Origin: Flavobacteriales bacterium
GTDB taxonomy: Bacteria; Bacteroidota; Bacteroidia; Flavobacteriales_E; Vicingaceae
Direction of reading: 5' to 3'
Assembly: GCA_020853105.1 (NCBI GenBank)
Contig: JADYZM010000054.1
Location: forward strand, 1 to 40,158
Length of the DNA: 40,158 bases
In this document: positions 16,176-24,737 of the stretch, piece after piece
How positions within the stretch are numbered: position 1 is the first letter of the stretch
How the letters are laid out: every line of letters begins with the position of its first letter
Translations under genes and position numbers: made by a program
Notes under the pieces: model-generated
The model's database searches: none
Seen by the model: only the letters and a program-made list of their open reading frames with translations
Told to the model about the DNA's origin: nothing

Positions 16176-16218
16176 GTTGCAGATTTAATCAATTTTCTTG
16201 TTAAAATGTTCGATCGTT

Positions 16219-16228
16219 GTCGTCTTTT
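16219..16228 (-). promoter_or_regulatory. Cassette leader decamer, copy in the methyltransferase cassette
   Basis: GTCGTCTTTT on the plus strand (AAAAGACGAC in gene direction), 12 bp from the TAAC junction at 16241. The same decamer occurs at 17281 and 26974 with 11 bp spacing. Confidence 0.5.
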
Positions 16229-16240
16229 TAATATGCACTA

Positions 16241-16352
16241 TAACGTTTGCAGATTTGCGATGGGCGGGATTTTTACCACTAAACTTGATACGAAGTACAA
16301 CGCTTGATTTAACCACTGAACCGCCAATTTCTTGTAGGTGCTGTTACCAGTA
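16241..16352 (-). repeat. Cassette repeat copy C (attC-like)
   Basis: Starts TAACG and ends GTTACCAGTA. The internal core GATTTTTACCACTAAACTTG and AACCACTGAACCGCC is shared with copies E and F. Stem pairing is weak beyond GGCGG/CCGCC. Its right end is the exact reverse complement of 17296-17305, the start of the TerB/BRCT cassette. Confidence 0.65.
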
Positions 16353-16371
16353 GTTTTTCTTTCGTTGTTCA

Positions 16372-17274
16372 TTATTTCAAGTCGTCAACGATGTCTGCAA
16401 AGTCATACTCGTGAATAAGCATAATTGTGTGTCCTTCTTTTCTCATACTTAATGCCTTTTCTACTTTTCGTCCGTAGCACGAAAATGCCCAGGCTGGATT
16501 TCCATTGTCGCCAACAATTAAATAATCAGTCTTGCGTGTAACGCTGTCCGTTGGGATACCACCAAGTTTTATGATGTCCTTTTGTAGGTCTTCTCTGTTT
16601 CCTCTTTTGAGAACACCAGTTATGCAAAATGTCTTGCCCTCAAATGTTACGTTCGGTTCGATTGTGCAAAGTCCTGAAATGCTAACGTCTGATGTTTCAC
16701 CTTTAATTTGTTCGCCTGTTTCTTTGTCGTGAAGTTTTACAAATTGGTTGAAGTATGCTTTTAAAACTAATTTTTCTTCCTCGTCAACTTTGTGGTCGGA
16801 AACGATTGATAAAATTAAACTCCTTATTTCGTCATATGGATAATAAGTGTTTAAATGTTCGTTTTCTTGAAGCCAATTATGCAAGTCGAAAATTTCCTTT
16901 TCGTTTATTGTCCCGTCCGATAAAATTCCGTGACAAAGCCCTTGCAATGTTTGCAGGTCGGTTGTTACAGCATTATAATAGTAGTTGTCGGTTTCATATT
17001 TTTGACACAACCAATACAAGTCCTCAATTGTCTCTTTAGGTGGAATTTTGTTCGAGATTGTCTGCTCAATAATATTCATAAATTCATTGAACGGATTTCT
17101 CTCAATAAGGTCGTTGTGTGCAACAACCCATTTATGAAGTTCGTTAATTTCCTTTTCGTTTACGTTGCCGTCTAAGTTAATGCCGAGCAAAATTCCTTTC
17201 AAAGAACTTATTGCTTTGTCGGCTTGTGATTTTGCTGTATAAACTTTTAATGTCTGTTCGTCAAGTTTGCTCAT
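16372..17274 (-). CDS. TerB-like / BRCT domain protein
   Basis: 300 residues. Residues 20-190 contain repeated helical segments with the pattern GILxDGxxNEKEIxxLHxWL, related to TerB-like domains (LLGINLDGNVNEKEINELHKW and LSDGTINEKEIFDLHNWL). From about 208 a BRCT domain follows: FEGKTFCITGVLKRGNREDL, then LGGIPTDSVTRKTDYLIVGDNG and KVEKALSMRKEGHTIMLIHEYDF, as in the C-terminus of NAD-dependent DNA ligase. BRCT domains bind phosphopeptides or DNA ends; a role in DNA metabolism or stress is possible. Single gene in its cassette. Confidence 0.82.
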   Translation of the reverse strand: MSKLDEQTLKVYTAKSQADKAISSLKGILLGINLDGNVNEKEINELHKWVVAHNDLIERNPFNEFMNIIEQTISNKIPPKETIEDLYWLCQKYETDNYYYNAVTTDLQTLQGLCHGILSDGTINEKEIFDLHNWLQENEHLNTYYPYDEIRSLILSIVSDHKVDEEEKLVLKAYFNQFVKLHDKETGEQIKGETSDVSISGLCTIEPNVTFEGKTFCITGVLKRGNREDLQKDIIKLGGIPTDSVTRKTDYLIVGDNGNPAWAFSCYGRKVEKALSMRKEGHTIMLIHEYDFADIVDDLK

Positions 17275-17280
17275 TGTTTT

Positions 17281-17290
17281 GTCGTCTTTT
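17281..17290 (-). promoter_or_regulatory. Cassette leader decamer, copy in the TerB/BRCT cassette
   Basis: GTCGTCTTTT (plus strand), 11 bp from the TAAC junction at 17302 and 6 bp upstream of the gene start at 17274. It is identical to the copies at 16219 and 26974. Confidence 0.55.
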
Positions 17291-17295
17291 AAAAT

Positions 17296-17432
17296 TACTG
17301 GTAACGGGCTTGGGCTAAAAGCTGGTGGGCATTAGAACTACATAATTGTCCACCACTGCAAAAGTAATTAAAAAGCAAGGAAGTTTCATTTAGCACTTAC
17401 CGCCCACTTGATTTTAGCCCATGTTAGCTACA
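17296..17432 (-). repeat. Cassette repeat copy D (attC-like)
   Basis: TAAC at 17302 and GTTAGC at 17423. Stem: GGGCTAAAA (17312-17320) pairs exactly with TTTTAGCCC (17412-17420), and GTGGGC (17325-17330) with GCCCAC (17402-17407). The stem sequence is unrelated to those of copies E and F. The two ends do not match each other (TACTGGTAAC and GTTAGCTACA), because each belongs to a different cassette. Confidence 0.75.
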
Positions 17433-17442
17433 GTAGTTAATT

Positions 17443-19383
17443 TCAGCGTATTAACATCACTTTTCCAGTCCTGTTTTCTCGCTTATTGTTGGTATATTTA
17501 ACAGAGATTTTATAGGTATAGATTCCTGTCGAGGAGTTTTTACCGCTCCAAGAATTGTCTATGGATTGCGATTCAAATATTTGCTCACCCCAACGATTAA
17601 AAATAAATAGTTCAAATTGAGCAATTTCATTTCCAAAGATTCTAAAAACGTCATTAATTTCGTCATTGTTAGGAGTAAAAGCATTTGGAATGTATAAAGT
17701 CGAAATTTCATTAATTCTAACTGTTTTTGAAGTAGAGTCTAAGCAGTTGAATTGATTGTTAACGATTAGATTAACAGTATAATTTCCTGTGTCGGAATAG
17801 GTATAGTAAGGGTTTTGGAGAAACGAATTACCATTATTTACACCAAAATCCCAAAACCATTGGGTAACATCATTAGAAGATAGGTCTATAAATTCAACCA
17901 ATGGATTTAACAGGTCTGAATAAGATGGAGAAAAAGTAAAGTCTGCCGTTGGATATTTAGAGAAAGTAATATTTGCGGTGTCTTTAGCGGTGTTACCACA
18001 AGCGTCAGTTACATTGAGAGTTATGTTTTGATTGGAATAAAACCCTTGAAATTGAGGAAAGAAATTGAACGTAGAATCATTGTCTAATCCATTATTCCAG
18101 TTGTATGTTAAAGGTGGCATTGCTCCCTGAATTTGAGCTGAAAATAAAACGCTATCACAAAATGCTCCTGCATCGGGTATTATCTGAACGTCAAAATTTG
18201 GCTTTTCATAAATGATTAATTCAATATCTGTTTCGTAATACTGTCCGTTACAGAGTGTGTCGCCAATAGTGATAATAATATTTTCTAAGTTGTCTGTAAT
18301 TTGGTCGGAAGCAGGATAAACAAAAAGTGTGTCGTACATATTTCCTGCTTGCATAGTTATGGAATTAGGTAAATTATTATAATCAACTCCATTTTGAGCA
18401 GAACCCGAAACAGAAATGTTATAGGTTTTTGGTTGTTGGATATTGTAAGTTCGTCTAAACACAATTTGAGCAGAGCCACAGCCCTCATACAAAACAGTAT
18501 CGTTTCCGCCATAACTTACTTTCGATTCAATTTTTAAAGGTTCGGAATTAAAGGAGTTGGCTTCTAAAAAAACAGCAGGGATTTCATCTACATCGTTACC
18601 TCCATTAGCAATGGCAAAACGTAAATGGTAGGTTTCGCATGGAACAGTAGCTGATTTTGCCGTTAAAACAGTAGTTGTTCCGTTAAACACTAAAGTACTG
18701 TCGTTGGCATGGTCGACATAATATTGTGAATAATTTAAAGATTCACACAACCCTGTTGCAACTAAAAAAGATGAATAAGGCGTGTAAGAGGTATCATTAA
18801 TTGAATTTATACTAACATAAATATCAGTATCAGGAACTAAAGCGATATTTTTCATTCCGCTAATTCCAGTTCCTGAAATGTGAAAAGCAAAAACGTCATT
18901 ATCAGCAGAACAAATTTGATGAGGATACTCATCAGAGGCAAATACGTAATTAAATTTTACGGTATCTCCATTTGGGATAAAATCAAACTCTAAAATGGCT
19001 GCTCCTTTAGTTAAAGAAGGACTAATAATAGTATTTAAGATAGAATCTCCATTAGTAAACTTAAAAAAACTAGGGTCATTAAATGAGGGTTGTCCCAAAC
19101 CATAAGGAGGGTCTAACCAACCTCCCGTTAATATAATTCCGCTATCAATGCCAACGGTAGAATTGGTTGAGTTGAAAAAGCCAATATCAAGAATATTGTC
19201 TGTCCAAGGATTATAATCAGCTATAAAAGATACATTCAAAATTTGTACACTCGGTGTTGCAAACATATTTTGAACCAAGGAATCTATGGATGAACCTTTT
19301 GCATATTGAGTATAAAGTTGGCTATAAGAACATTGAAAAGCTAAAAGCATCAATAAGAATAATATGTATCTCAAACTATTCAT
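17443..19383 (-). CDS. Choice-of-anchor L domain protein with PKD and type IX (CHU_C) sorting domain
   Basis: 646 residues. Signal peptide about 1-21 (LLMLLAFQCSYSQ). The choice-of-anchor L domain covers roughly 45-280: GIDSGIILTGG, GAAILEFDFIPNGDTVKFNYVFASDEYP and DNDVFAFHISG. A beta domain follows, then a PKD-like region near 480-565 (WFWDFGVNNGN...PYYTYSDTGNYTVNLIV). The C-terminus (IPNAFTPNNDEINDVF, FNRWGEQIFES, SWSGKN) is a type B type IX sorting domain. It is a cell-surface protein, perhaps an adhesin. It starts 50 bp after the protease gene, with a terminator hairpin between. Confidence 0.88.
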   Translation of the reverse strand: MNSLRYILFLLMLLAFQCSYSQLYTQYAKGSSIDSLVQNMFATPSVQILNVSFIADYNPWTDNILDIGFFNSTNSTVGIDSGIILTGGWLDPPYGLGQPSFNDPSFFKFTNGDSILNTIISPSLTKGAAILEFDFIPNGDTVKFNYVFASDEYPHQICSADNDVFAFHISGTGISGMKNIALVPDTDIYVSINSINDTSYTPYSSFLVATGLCESLNYSQYYVDHANDSTLVFNGTTTVLTAKSATVPCETYHLRFAIANGGNDVDEIPAVFLEANSFNSEPLKIESKVSYGGNDTVLYEGCGSAQIVFRRTYNIQQPKTYNISVSGSAQNGVDYNNLPNSITMQAGNMYDTLFVYPASDQITDNLENIIITIGDTLCNGQYYETDIELIIYEKPNFDVQIIPDAGAFCDSVLFSAQIQGAMPPLTYNWNNGLDNDSTFNFFPQFQGFYSNQNITLNVTDACGNTAKDTANITFSKYPTADFTFSPSYSDLLNPLVEFIDLSSNDVTQWFWDFGVNNGNSFLQNPYYTYSDTGNYTVNLIVNNQFNCLDSTSKTVRINEISTLYIPNAFTPNNDEINDVFRIFGNEIAQFELFIFNRWGEQIFESQSIDNSWSGKNSSTGIYTYKISVKYTNNKRENRTGKVMLIR

Positions 19384-19390
19384 ATTAAAA

Positions 19391-19426
19391 TTTACAGAAA
19401 CCTTGAAATTTCAAGGTTTCTGTAAA
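19391..19426 (-). terminator. Perfect 36 bp palindrome, likely intrinsic terminator
   Basis: TTTACAGAAACCTTGAAA followed directly by its exact reverse complement, then TTTTAAT on the minus strand. It lies 8 bp after the stop codon of the protease gene and 8 bp before the start of the next gene, so it would end the protease transcript; the downstream gene would then need another promoter or read-through. Confidence 0.65.
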
Positions 19427-19433
19427 TAAACAT

Positions 19434-22100
19434 TTATTTGATTATTAGCTTAACGGTTTCAGCTTTATTGTCAACTTGCATTCTTAAAAAATAAAAACCT
19501 GCTGCTACATCAGCCACATTCATTTGCATAGTTTGAGTTCCAATATTCTGCTTGCCTTTATTGATTGATTTAACTTCTTTGCCCATATAATCAAATAAAG
19601 AAATTCTTATGTCGGCATTTCTTTTTAATTTGAACGAAAGATTTAGCAATTCATCAGCAGGATTTGGATAAGCAACAAGTTCGATGTTTTTATTAAACAG
19701 TTCACTTATACCAATAATTGCTGTACAGTTTTGTGCAGAAGAAGGAATCATTGCTCCAACACCACCGCAAGTTGTAGCAAAAGCACTTTTTGTTACCACA
19801 TAATCACCGCCTGTGATAGCATCGGGACTACCAAATAAATGAAAACGATTTGCCGCACTTACAGGACCTGGAATATTTCCATAATACATAATATCAGTAA
19901 TATCATTTACGTGGTCTAATCCGTGTGCATGACCCAATTCATGTTGAGCTACTGCATAAAAATCTTGCTCGCTTGGCGGTAAATTTTGTGTAGTATTGGT
20001 ATCGACAAACCATTGAGTTGCTGCTATATTATTGAAGTCTCTCGAAAAACCTATATCATAATCAGCATAGTAAACAATTAAATTATTTTGATTATCTGTA
20101 CAAGCACTTCCATTTGTCCCTCTAGTTTTCGCCAAAGGGTCTCCATGAAAATTATCATCTAAATAAATCACAGAAATACCATCACTACCATTTTGTAAAA
20201 TAGTATCATTTTTTACTTTCCAATTTATTAGGGTAGCACAAGACCAGTCATGTATAGCTTGTTTAACAGCAATCTCCATAGCAGGGTTATTGGTAATACT
20301 GGTATCTAAATAAAATACCATACCAGTATCTAAATCATTAGGATTAATATCAACAAGTCTAACAGGAATTTTTTTATATGAAGGAGTTGCTTTACCTATA
20401 GAAACATTTGTGTTTGCATAATGAATATCTAAGGGTGGTGTAAATCCTGCACTACTACCAGTTATTCCATCATTTCTTTTTACGGCAACATCTCCCGAGC
20501 CAACACTTAAACCAAGCGTATCCATCCCTAATGTGTCGATATTTGAAGGTACAATAAACTTAATTTCGGTATCGCTCCAAGACACATAATCAATATAATC
20601 AAAGTTTTTAATGATGGAGCTTCCTCCTTTATCATCCAACATCCATATTTGACCACTGCCTCTTGTGTTACCAAAACCGCTACCTTGAATGGTTAAAACA
20701 GAGCCTGTCCCTGATGAAATGGGATTTGGAAACATATTGGTAATAATTGGAGGAGGACAAAGAGCAAAGTTATTAAAAGGTTGGTTGTAGTAAGCATTAT
20801 TATATTGCGTAAACGGAGCAATCAAGGGGTCTATGGTTGGGCTGAGCGTATATAAATCTACAAAAGAAACATTAACAATGTCAATAAACTGTAAATCGGT
20901 AGTCCCTGTACAATTTTGAATTTCAATTTTAATGTGAGCTAATTGTTGTTGTGCAGGAGTAAGTAGTGGTCTGTTCCACGAACCTGCGTTATAGTCTGTA
21001 CCAACATGAAATCGAATTGCATTTACAGCATCGTCTGTCATCCCCGACATAGGGTCTTCATAAGTTGCGGTGTTGTAATTTGTACCTCGTGTAATGGTTA
21101 CTTTATTGTTGGCAACAATATTACTGCCGAAAGGGATGGTATTGTATTCAATAACAAAAGCAGTATTGTCGATATAAGTGTTGCTACTGCTACCGGAAAC
21201 TAAAATGTCAAATTCATAAAATTGAGGAGAAGCCCCTGTTACTTGTTCATTGGCTATTTCAAAATCAATATCTTCAATGGCTTTACTGGTTGTTCCGTTC
21301 TTATTAAGTACACTGTTTTGGTAGCGTTGTTCCAGTATTGCTTTTCGTTCGTTATAATTTTTAACCCGCTGATTGTAAAGAATCTCATTTTGCTTTTTTT
21401 CTTCTAAAAAAGTAGCATCTTTTTTTTTAACCGATTCTTTTTGAGGTGTTATCCCTAATTCTTTTAGGTAAGAGTCCAGTTTTTCCCATACAGTAGTTTC
21501 TTCCTGCCATATGTTCTTTCCATTAACAGTTTTTCCATATCGAACAAAATATTTACCAAAACCGCTAATATATTCGTATTCTACAATTTTTTTATCAACA
21601 TATTTAGCTGCATCAACATAAAGGAATAAACAATTTTTTGTATCACAAATAGGTTCTAAAACTACTGTGTTACTTATTTTATTTTTTGTTGCAGGTATTT
21701 TTACTGAATTATTTGTATAAGGATTACAAACAAATACTCCTGAAACTCCAGTACCGAGATTAAATTTATTTTGCTCTTCAGGAGTATATTCGCTAACAAT
21801 GTCAGGTATTATGTAGCCATTTGATTCACTCCAGCCCATAACGGATTTAGAAATTAATGTAATATTTCCTATGTTTAATTTATTGTTTTTGTTTTTATAA
21901 ATAGTTTCTATTTTTATTTCGTAAGAAACTAAGAAGTCTTTTTCATGTTCTCCTTTAAAAGGAGTTTCAGAAATTACCGTTCCTTTAAAAATAAAAGAGG
22001 CATCATTTAATAATTTTTGATTTGTTTTTTCATCTTCTTGAGAAAAAATACTCAAAGTACTTACCAAGAACAGAAGAAAAAAAGTATTTATTTTTTTCAT
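19434..22100 (-). CDS. Secreted matrixin-like zinc metalloprotease with IPT/TIG and type IX sorting domain
   Basis: 888 residues. Signal peptide about 1-20. A beta region precedes an IPT/TIG domain near 455-550 (PPIITNMFPNPISSGTGSVLTIQGSGFG). The protease domain holds the metzincin motif HELGHAHGLDH (H720, E721, H724, H730) followed by DIMYYG, the Met-turn region. The C-terminus (about 815-888) is a type A type IX sorting domain: ELVAYPNPADELLNLSF, DIRISLFDYMGKEV, GFYFLRMQ. It should be secreted or surface-bound and cut proteins outside the cell. It is inside a cassette-like segment, unusual cargo. Confidence 0.88.
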   Translation of the reverse strand: MKKINTFFLLFLVSTLSIFSQEDEKTNQKLLNDASFIFKGTVISETPFKGEHEKDFLVSYEIKIETIYKNKNNKLNIGNITLISKSVMGWSESNGYIIPDIVSEYTPEEQNKFNLGTGVSGVFVCNPYTNNSVKIPATKNKISNTVVLEPICDTKNCLFLYVDAAKYVDKKIVEYEYISGFGKYFVRYGKTVNGKNIWQEETTVWEKLDSYLKELGITPQKESVKKKDATFLEEKKQNEILYNQRVKNYNERKAILEQRYQNSVLNKNGTTSKAIEDIDFEIANEQVTGASPQFYEFDILVSGSSSNTYIDNTAFVIEYNTIPFGSNIVANNKVTITRGTNYNTATYEDPMSGMTDDAVNAIRFHVGTDYNAGSWNRPLLTPAQQQLAHIKIEIQNCTGTTDLQFIDIVNVSFVDLYTLSPTIDPLIAPFTQYNNAYYNQPFNNFALCPPPIITNMFPNPISSGTGSVLTIQGSGFGNTRGSGQIWMLDDKGGSSIIKNFDYIDYVSWSDTEIKFIVPSNIDTLGMDTLGLSVGSGDVAVKRNDGITGSSAGFTPPLDIHYANTNVSIGKATPSYKKIPVRLVDINPNDLDTGMVFYLDTSITNNPAMEIAVKQAIHDWSCATLINWKVKNDTILQNGSDGISVIYLDDNFHGDPLAKTRGTNGSACTDNQNNLIVYYADYDIGFSRDFNNIAATQWFVDTNTTQNLPPSEQDFYAVAQHELGHAHGLDHVNDITDIMYYGNIPGPVSAANRFHLFGSPDAITGGDYVVTKSAFATTCGGVGAMIPSSAQNCTAIIGISELFNKNIELVAYPNPADELLNLSFKLKRNADIRISLFDYMGKEVKSINKGKQNIGTQTMQMNVADVAAGFYFLRMQVDNKAETVKLIIK

Positions 22101-22201
22101 TTTAATTAGTTTTTAATGTGTCAAAATTAGTTATTATTTCTTTGATATTCGTTGTCAACGTGATGGGGCTGCCCTTGTTTCTATTGTTTTTCATGCTTAC
22201 C

Positions 22202-22211
22202 GTTATCTTTT
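22202..22211 (-). promoter_or_regulatory. Cassette leader decamer, variant
   Basis: GTTATCTTTT (plus strand) is a two-mismatch form of GTCGTCTTTT and lies 13 bp from the TAAC junction at 22225, in the same place as the exact copies. Confidence 0.35.
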
Positions 22212-22218
22212 TTACTAT

Positions 22219-22354
22219 TGTAGCTAACGTTTTGGCGCTTGGCGAAGGTGGCGATTTTCACCACAAATGTTGATGCGGAGAACCAAACTTTGATTAACCA
22301 CTAATGTGGCTGCGGAGCACTGAACCGCCACTTTTGCCAAACGCCTGTTATGCC
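22219..22354 (-). repeat. Cassette repeat copy E (attC-like)
   Basis: TAACG at 22225 and GTTATGCC at 22347. Stem: GGCG (22234-22237) with CGCC (22342-22345), TTGGC (22239-22243) with GCCAA (22336-22340), GTGGCG (22248-22253) with CGCCAC (22326-22331). The core has CACCACAAATGTTGATGCGG and AACCACT, shared with C and F. Together with the hairpin at 22405-22482 it fills the gene-free stretch 22101-22491. Confidence 0.8.
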
Positions 22355-22404
22355 TTCGCCCTTCTTTTTCTGTCGAGTAGTTGTCTGTCAATTTTGGTCT
22401 GTCT

Positions 22405-22482
22405 TGATGCGTTGGCTTGGTGGCTCTTTTGCAATTTTCGGCTATAGCGTGGGCTTGTGCGAAATTGCAAATGTGCCACCAA
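22405..22482. repeat. Structured hairpin, left boundary of the arsenic segment
   Basis: Begins with the direct repeat TGATGCGTTGGCTT (22405-22418), then TTGGTGGC-TCTT-TTGCAATTT (from 22417), a loop containing GTGGGCTTGTG, and AAATTGCAA-ATGT-GCCACCAA (to 22482). The stem is interrupted by an internal loop TCTT opposite ATGT. The same internal loop occurs in the hairpin at 26862-26922 although the stem sequences differ. Confidence 0.7.
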
Positions 22483-22491
22483 TAGCGTAGG

Positions 22492-23142
22492 TTATTTGCA
22501 GTCAAGTAGATTTTTATTCAGAATGTCTATCTTCAAGTAATCGTTTTTGGTTTTAGGACTCCATTGAAAATTTGGAATTTCCTTAACCGTAAAAAGTTTT
22601 GTCGGGTCTGATTGGATTAAAGTCTGCGTAAAGTCGTCTTCTAATTTCCGTAAATTGTCAATTTCACAAGGAGAAAGATTTTGCTGAATAGCAATGTTTC
22701 CTAAACTGTCAATTGCTGTTGGTTTTACGCCCTTATTTAAGGAAACAGTAACGGTTTTTAAATCGTCAATCCGTTGTATGATGTAAAGTCCTTCAAAGTC
22801 TGTGTCCACATAGAATGTATTGAATTGGTATCGGCCGCCTGTAAGGTAAATAGCAACATCTGTCAAGCAGGGCGAAGGTTTGCTTATGATTCGCAAATTT
22901 GTTCTGTCAATGGCTTGGTTTGAGTAAAGCACTTTCATTGCTTCTTGCGTTGCCAATGCCCCAACTACTAAACCATCACATAAATGACCGTGAAATTTTT
23001 CTAAGTCATTAATTGTGACTGTCTGTTTGTGGTTAAGCCGCCCTTTTGAAAAATCGGTGTCGATGGTTTCAAACTCAGGAAATTTTTTAGAAGTGTTGCA
23101 AGATGCAACGGCTAAAAGTAGGAGCAACCAATAAAACTTCAT
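22492..23142 (-). CDS. FmdE-family lipoprotein
   Basis: 216 residues. A lipoprotein signal ends LLAVASC (Cys15). The central motif FHGHLCDGLVVGALATQEAM matches the metal-binding HGHxCxG motif of the formylmethanofuran dehydrogenase subunit E family; a Cys and Pro-rich segment (SKPSPCLTDVAIYLTGG) follows. These proteins bind a metal, often zinc; their role outside methanogens is unclear. Its ATG overlaps the ArsG-like permease stop (ATGA). It is the last gene of the arsenic operon, and it ends 9 bp from the boundary hairpin. Confidence 0.8.
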   Translation of the reverse strand: MKFYWLLLLLAVASCNTSKKFPEFETIDTDFSKGRLNHKQTVTINDLEKFHGHLCDGLVVGALATQEAMKVLYSNQAIDRTNLRIISKPSPCLTDVAIYLTGGRYQFNTFYVDTDFEGLYIIQRIDDLKTVTVSLNKGVKPTAIDSLGNIAIQQNLSPCEIDNLRKLEDDFTQTLIQSDPTKLFTVKEIPNFQWSPKTKNDYLKIDILNKNLLDCK

Positions 23143-23846
23143 AGTATTTTGAAATAAATATTGATGTAATACAATCCTGTTAGAATAAAAACTAAACCTG
23201 CCACAAAACGCATTATTTTTTCAACTTTGGTAATCGCTTTAAAATACATTCCCAATTTCTCCATACTAAACGCAATAACAAAGGCAAACAGAATTACAGG
23301 TAAGCCTGTTCCAAACGAGAAAACAACTGGTAAAGCCAATCCTGCATCTGCAGAAAGTGTCATTGGAATAAGCATTGCAAAAAACAAAGCTCCGCTATAT
23401 GGACAAAAAGCTAAAGCAAATAAAGCGCCCAATAAAAATGAACCTAGTAATCCTTTAGTTTTGAATTTTTCAGATAATCTATCAGTAAAATTTCCACCTT
23501 TGATAAAATTAAGTTTGATAACATCAAGCATTATCAAACCTATGATGATTAATACAAAACCAATGTACTTTTCTCCATTTCCCTGAAATACTTTCGCAAT
23601 TTGAAATTTACTTGCTCCAAAGTAAATGATTGCCCCAATTAAAGTATAGGAAAAAACTCTACCCAAGGTGTAAAGCAATCCACTTAAAAGCACTTTTTTT
23701 TTGTCGGTTATAGTTTTTGCTATAAATGCAGTTGCCGTTATGTTAGTTGCTAATGGGCAAGGGGCAATAGCTGTCAACAAACCCAAGGCAAATGCCGCTA
23801 AAAGTGGGGTTTCTCGGTTTTGTGCTAATTCATTTAACCACTCCAT
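23139..23846 (-). CDS. ArsG-like efflux permease (CcdA/DsbD-like membrane protein)
   Basis: 235 residues with six or more membrane helices. AIAPCPLATNITATAFIAK and ALAFCPYSGALFFAMLIP are the paired Cys-Pro motifs of CcdA/DsbD-like transporters. The order with the ArsF-like gene upstream (3 bp gap) matches the arsEFG type of cluster, in which ArsG exports trivalent aminoaromatic arsenicals. Function is inferred from family memory and context; a thiol-transfer role like CcdA is the alternative. Confidence 0.78.
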   Translation of the reverse strand: MEWLNELAQNRETPLLAAFALGLLTAIAPCPLATNITATAFIAKTITDKKKVLLSGLLYTLGRVFSYTLIGAIIYFGASKFQIAKVFQGNGEKYIGFVLIIIGLIMLDVIKLNFIKGGNFTDRLSEKFKTKGLLGSFLLGALFALAFCPYSGALFFAMLIPMTLSADAGLALPVVFSFGTGLPVILFAFVIAFSMEKLGMYFKAITKVEKIMRFVAGLVFILTGLYYINIYFKIL

Positions 23847-23849
23847 TAA

Positions 23850-24266
23850 TTAGGATTTTAGGAATAAGTTAATTTCTTTTTTCAATCCTTCTATGAATTT
23901 CTCTTGGTTACCTGCATTCATAAAAGCAAAGTCCGTCAAGTCTTTTTTCTTGCCTGTTTTCGGATTGTAGAGAAAAAGTGCCGTTCCTGTGGCTTCAAAC
24001 TGTTCTGCTTTCTTTTCATTCTTTTTGTCGTCCACATTAACCAAGGAGAAAGGAATGTTCGGATAAGCCTTTAATGTTTCTTTTGTTAATGTTTCGATCT
24101 TGTTGCAAGTCATACAGCGGTGTTCAGAATGAAACTGAATGACTTCAATTTTTACATCTGCATTTGAAGATGATGTTTGTTTGGTATTTTGAGCTTCGCT
24201 GTTACAAGCGGTAAAAAGCAATATCATTAGTGTTGCAAATGATAAAAAGATGTTTTTCGTATTCAT
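23850..24266 (-). CDS. ArsF-like thioredoxin-fold lipoprotein
   Basis: 138 residues. Lipoprotein signal ending LLFTAC (Cys21), then a thioredoxin-like domain with the motif EHRCMTCNKIE, a CxxC near the start of a helix, and later TGTALFLYNP with the cis-Pro-like region replaced. It resembles proteins annotated as the ArsF subunit that, with ArsE, reduces nitro groups of aromatic arsenicals. It is anchored in the envelope, next to the permease it may serve. Confidence 0.75.
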   Translation of the reverse strand: MNTKNIFLSFATLMILLFTACNSEAQNTKQTSSSNADVKIEVIQFHSEHRCMTCNKIETLTKETLKAYPNIPFSLVNVDDKKNEKKAEQFEATGTALFLYNPKTGKKKDLTDFAFMNAGNQEKFIEGLKKEINLFLKS

Positions 24267-24278
24267 TGTATTTTGATT

Positions 24279-24737
24279 TTAAATGTTTCCGTATTTATTG
24301 ATAATTGCCAACTGACCAGCGTGATATGCTGTATGTGATACAATTCTTCCAAAAGCTTCTGCTTTGGTTTTTGTGCCGAATTCTTTTGTAGTAATAGAGG
24401 TTTCCCAATCTTCATCTGTCTGTTTTTCAACTATGGATTTCAGTTTCTCAAAAGATTCAGATACATAATTTTTCAATGCTTCTAAATCTGTCCATTCGCC
24501 TGTGTCTCGTTTTTCGATGACGGTTTTGGCACTTACTTTAACTGAACTATCACCAAATACATTTTTGGCAAACAGCAATTCTACATCACCAATATGCCGT
24601 ATAAGAAAACCAACTGAATTGGGCGAATCACCCAATTTCTTTTGTAAATCATTTTCGGATAGATTTTCTAACTGATTGGTAAAACGAGTGCGGGCTTCTA
24701 TCCAAAGTTTAAGCAATATTTCTGTTTTTGTTTTCAT
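24279..24737 (-). CDS. DinB-family protein
   Basis: 152 residues forming the four-helix DinB fold. The three metal-binding histidines are visible: one in LIRHIGDVE and two in VSHTAYHAGQLAI. Members are metal-dependent thiol transferases or detoxification enzymes (the bacillithiol/mycothiol transferase group). Its start overlaps the permease stop (ATGA). In this operon a thiol-transfer step on an arsenical is possible but unproven. Confidence 0.85.
   Translation of the reverse strand: MKTKTEILLKLWIEARTRFTNQLENLSENDLQKKLGDSPNSVGFLIRHIGDVELLFAKNVFGDSSVKVSAKTVIEKRDTGEWTDLEALKNYVSESFEKLKSIVEKQTDEDWETSITTKEFGTKTKAEAFGRIVSHTAYHAGQLAIINKYGNI

Larger units (their letters stand above)
16244..17304 (-). 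mobile_element. Intact gene cassette: TerB/BRCT protein
   Basis: Bounded by G|TTA junctions in copies D and C. The first 10 bp (TACTGGTAAC, plus strand 17296-17305) are the exact reverse complement of the distal end of its own repeat (GTTACCAGTA, 16343-16352), as expected for a cassette that was once a circle. It carries one gene and one leader decamer. Confidence 0.65.
17305..22227 (-). mobile_element. Intact gene cassette: two type IX secreted proteins
   Basis: Starts with TGTAGCTAAC (plus strand 22219-22228), the exact reverse complement of GTTAGCTACA at the distal end of its own repeat (17423-17432). It is 4.9 kb long, very large for a cassette, and carries a matrixin-type protease gene and a choice-of-anchor L gene. 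Confidence 0.6.

Noticed and set aside
22224-22505. Open frame of 93 codons on the minus strand beginning MTANNLRYWWHICNF
   Set aside because: It runs through the boundary hairpin (22405-22482) and repeat E and has no domain; its openness follows from the repeat sequences.
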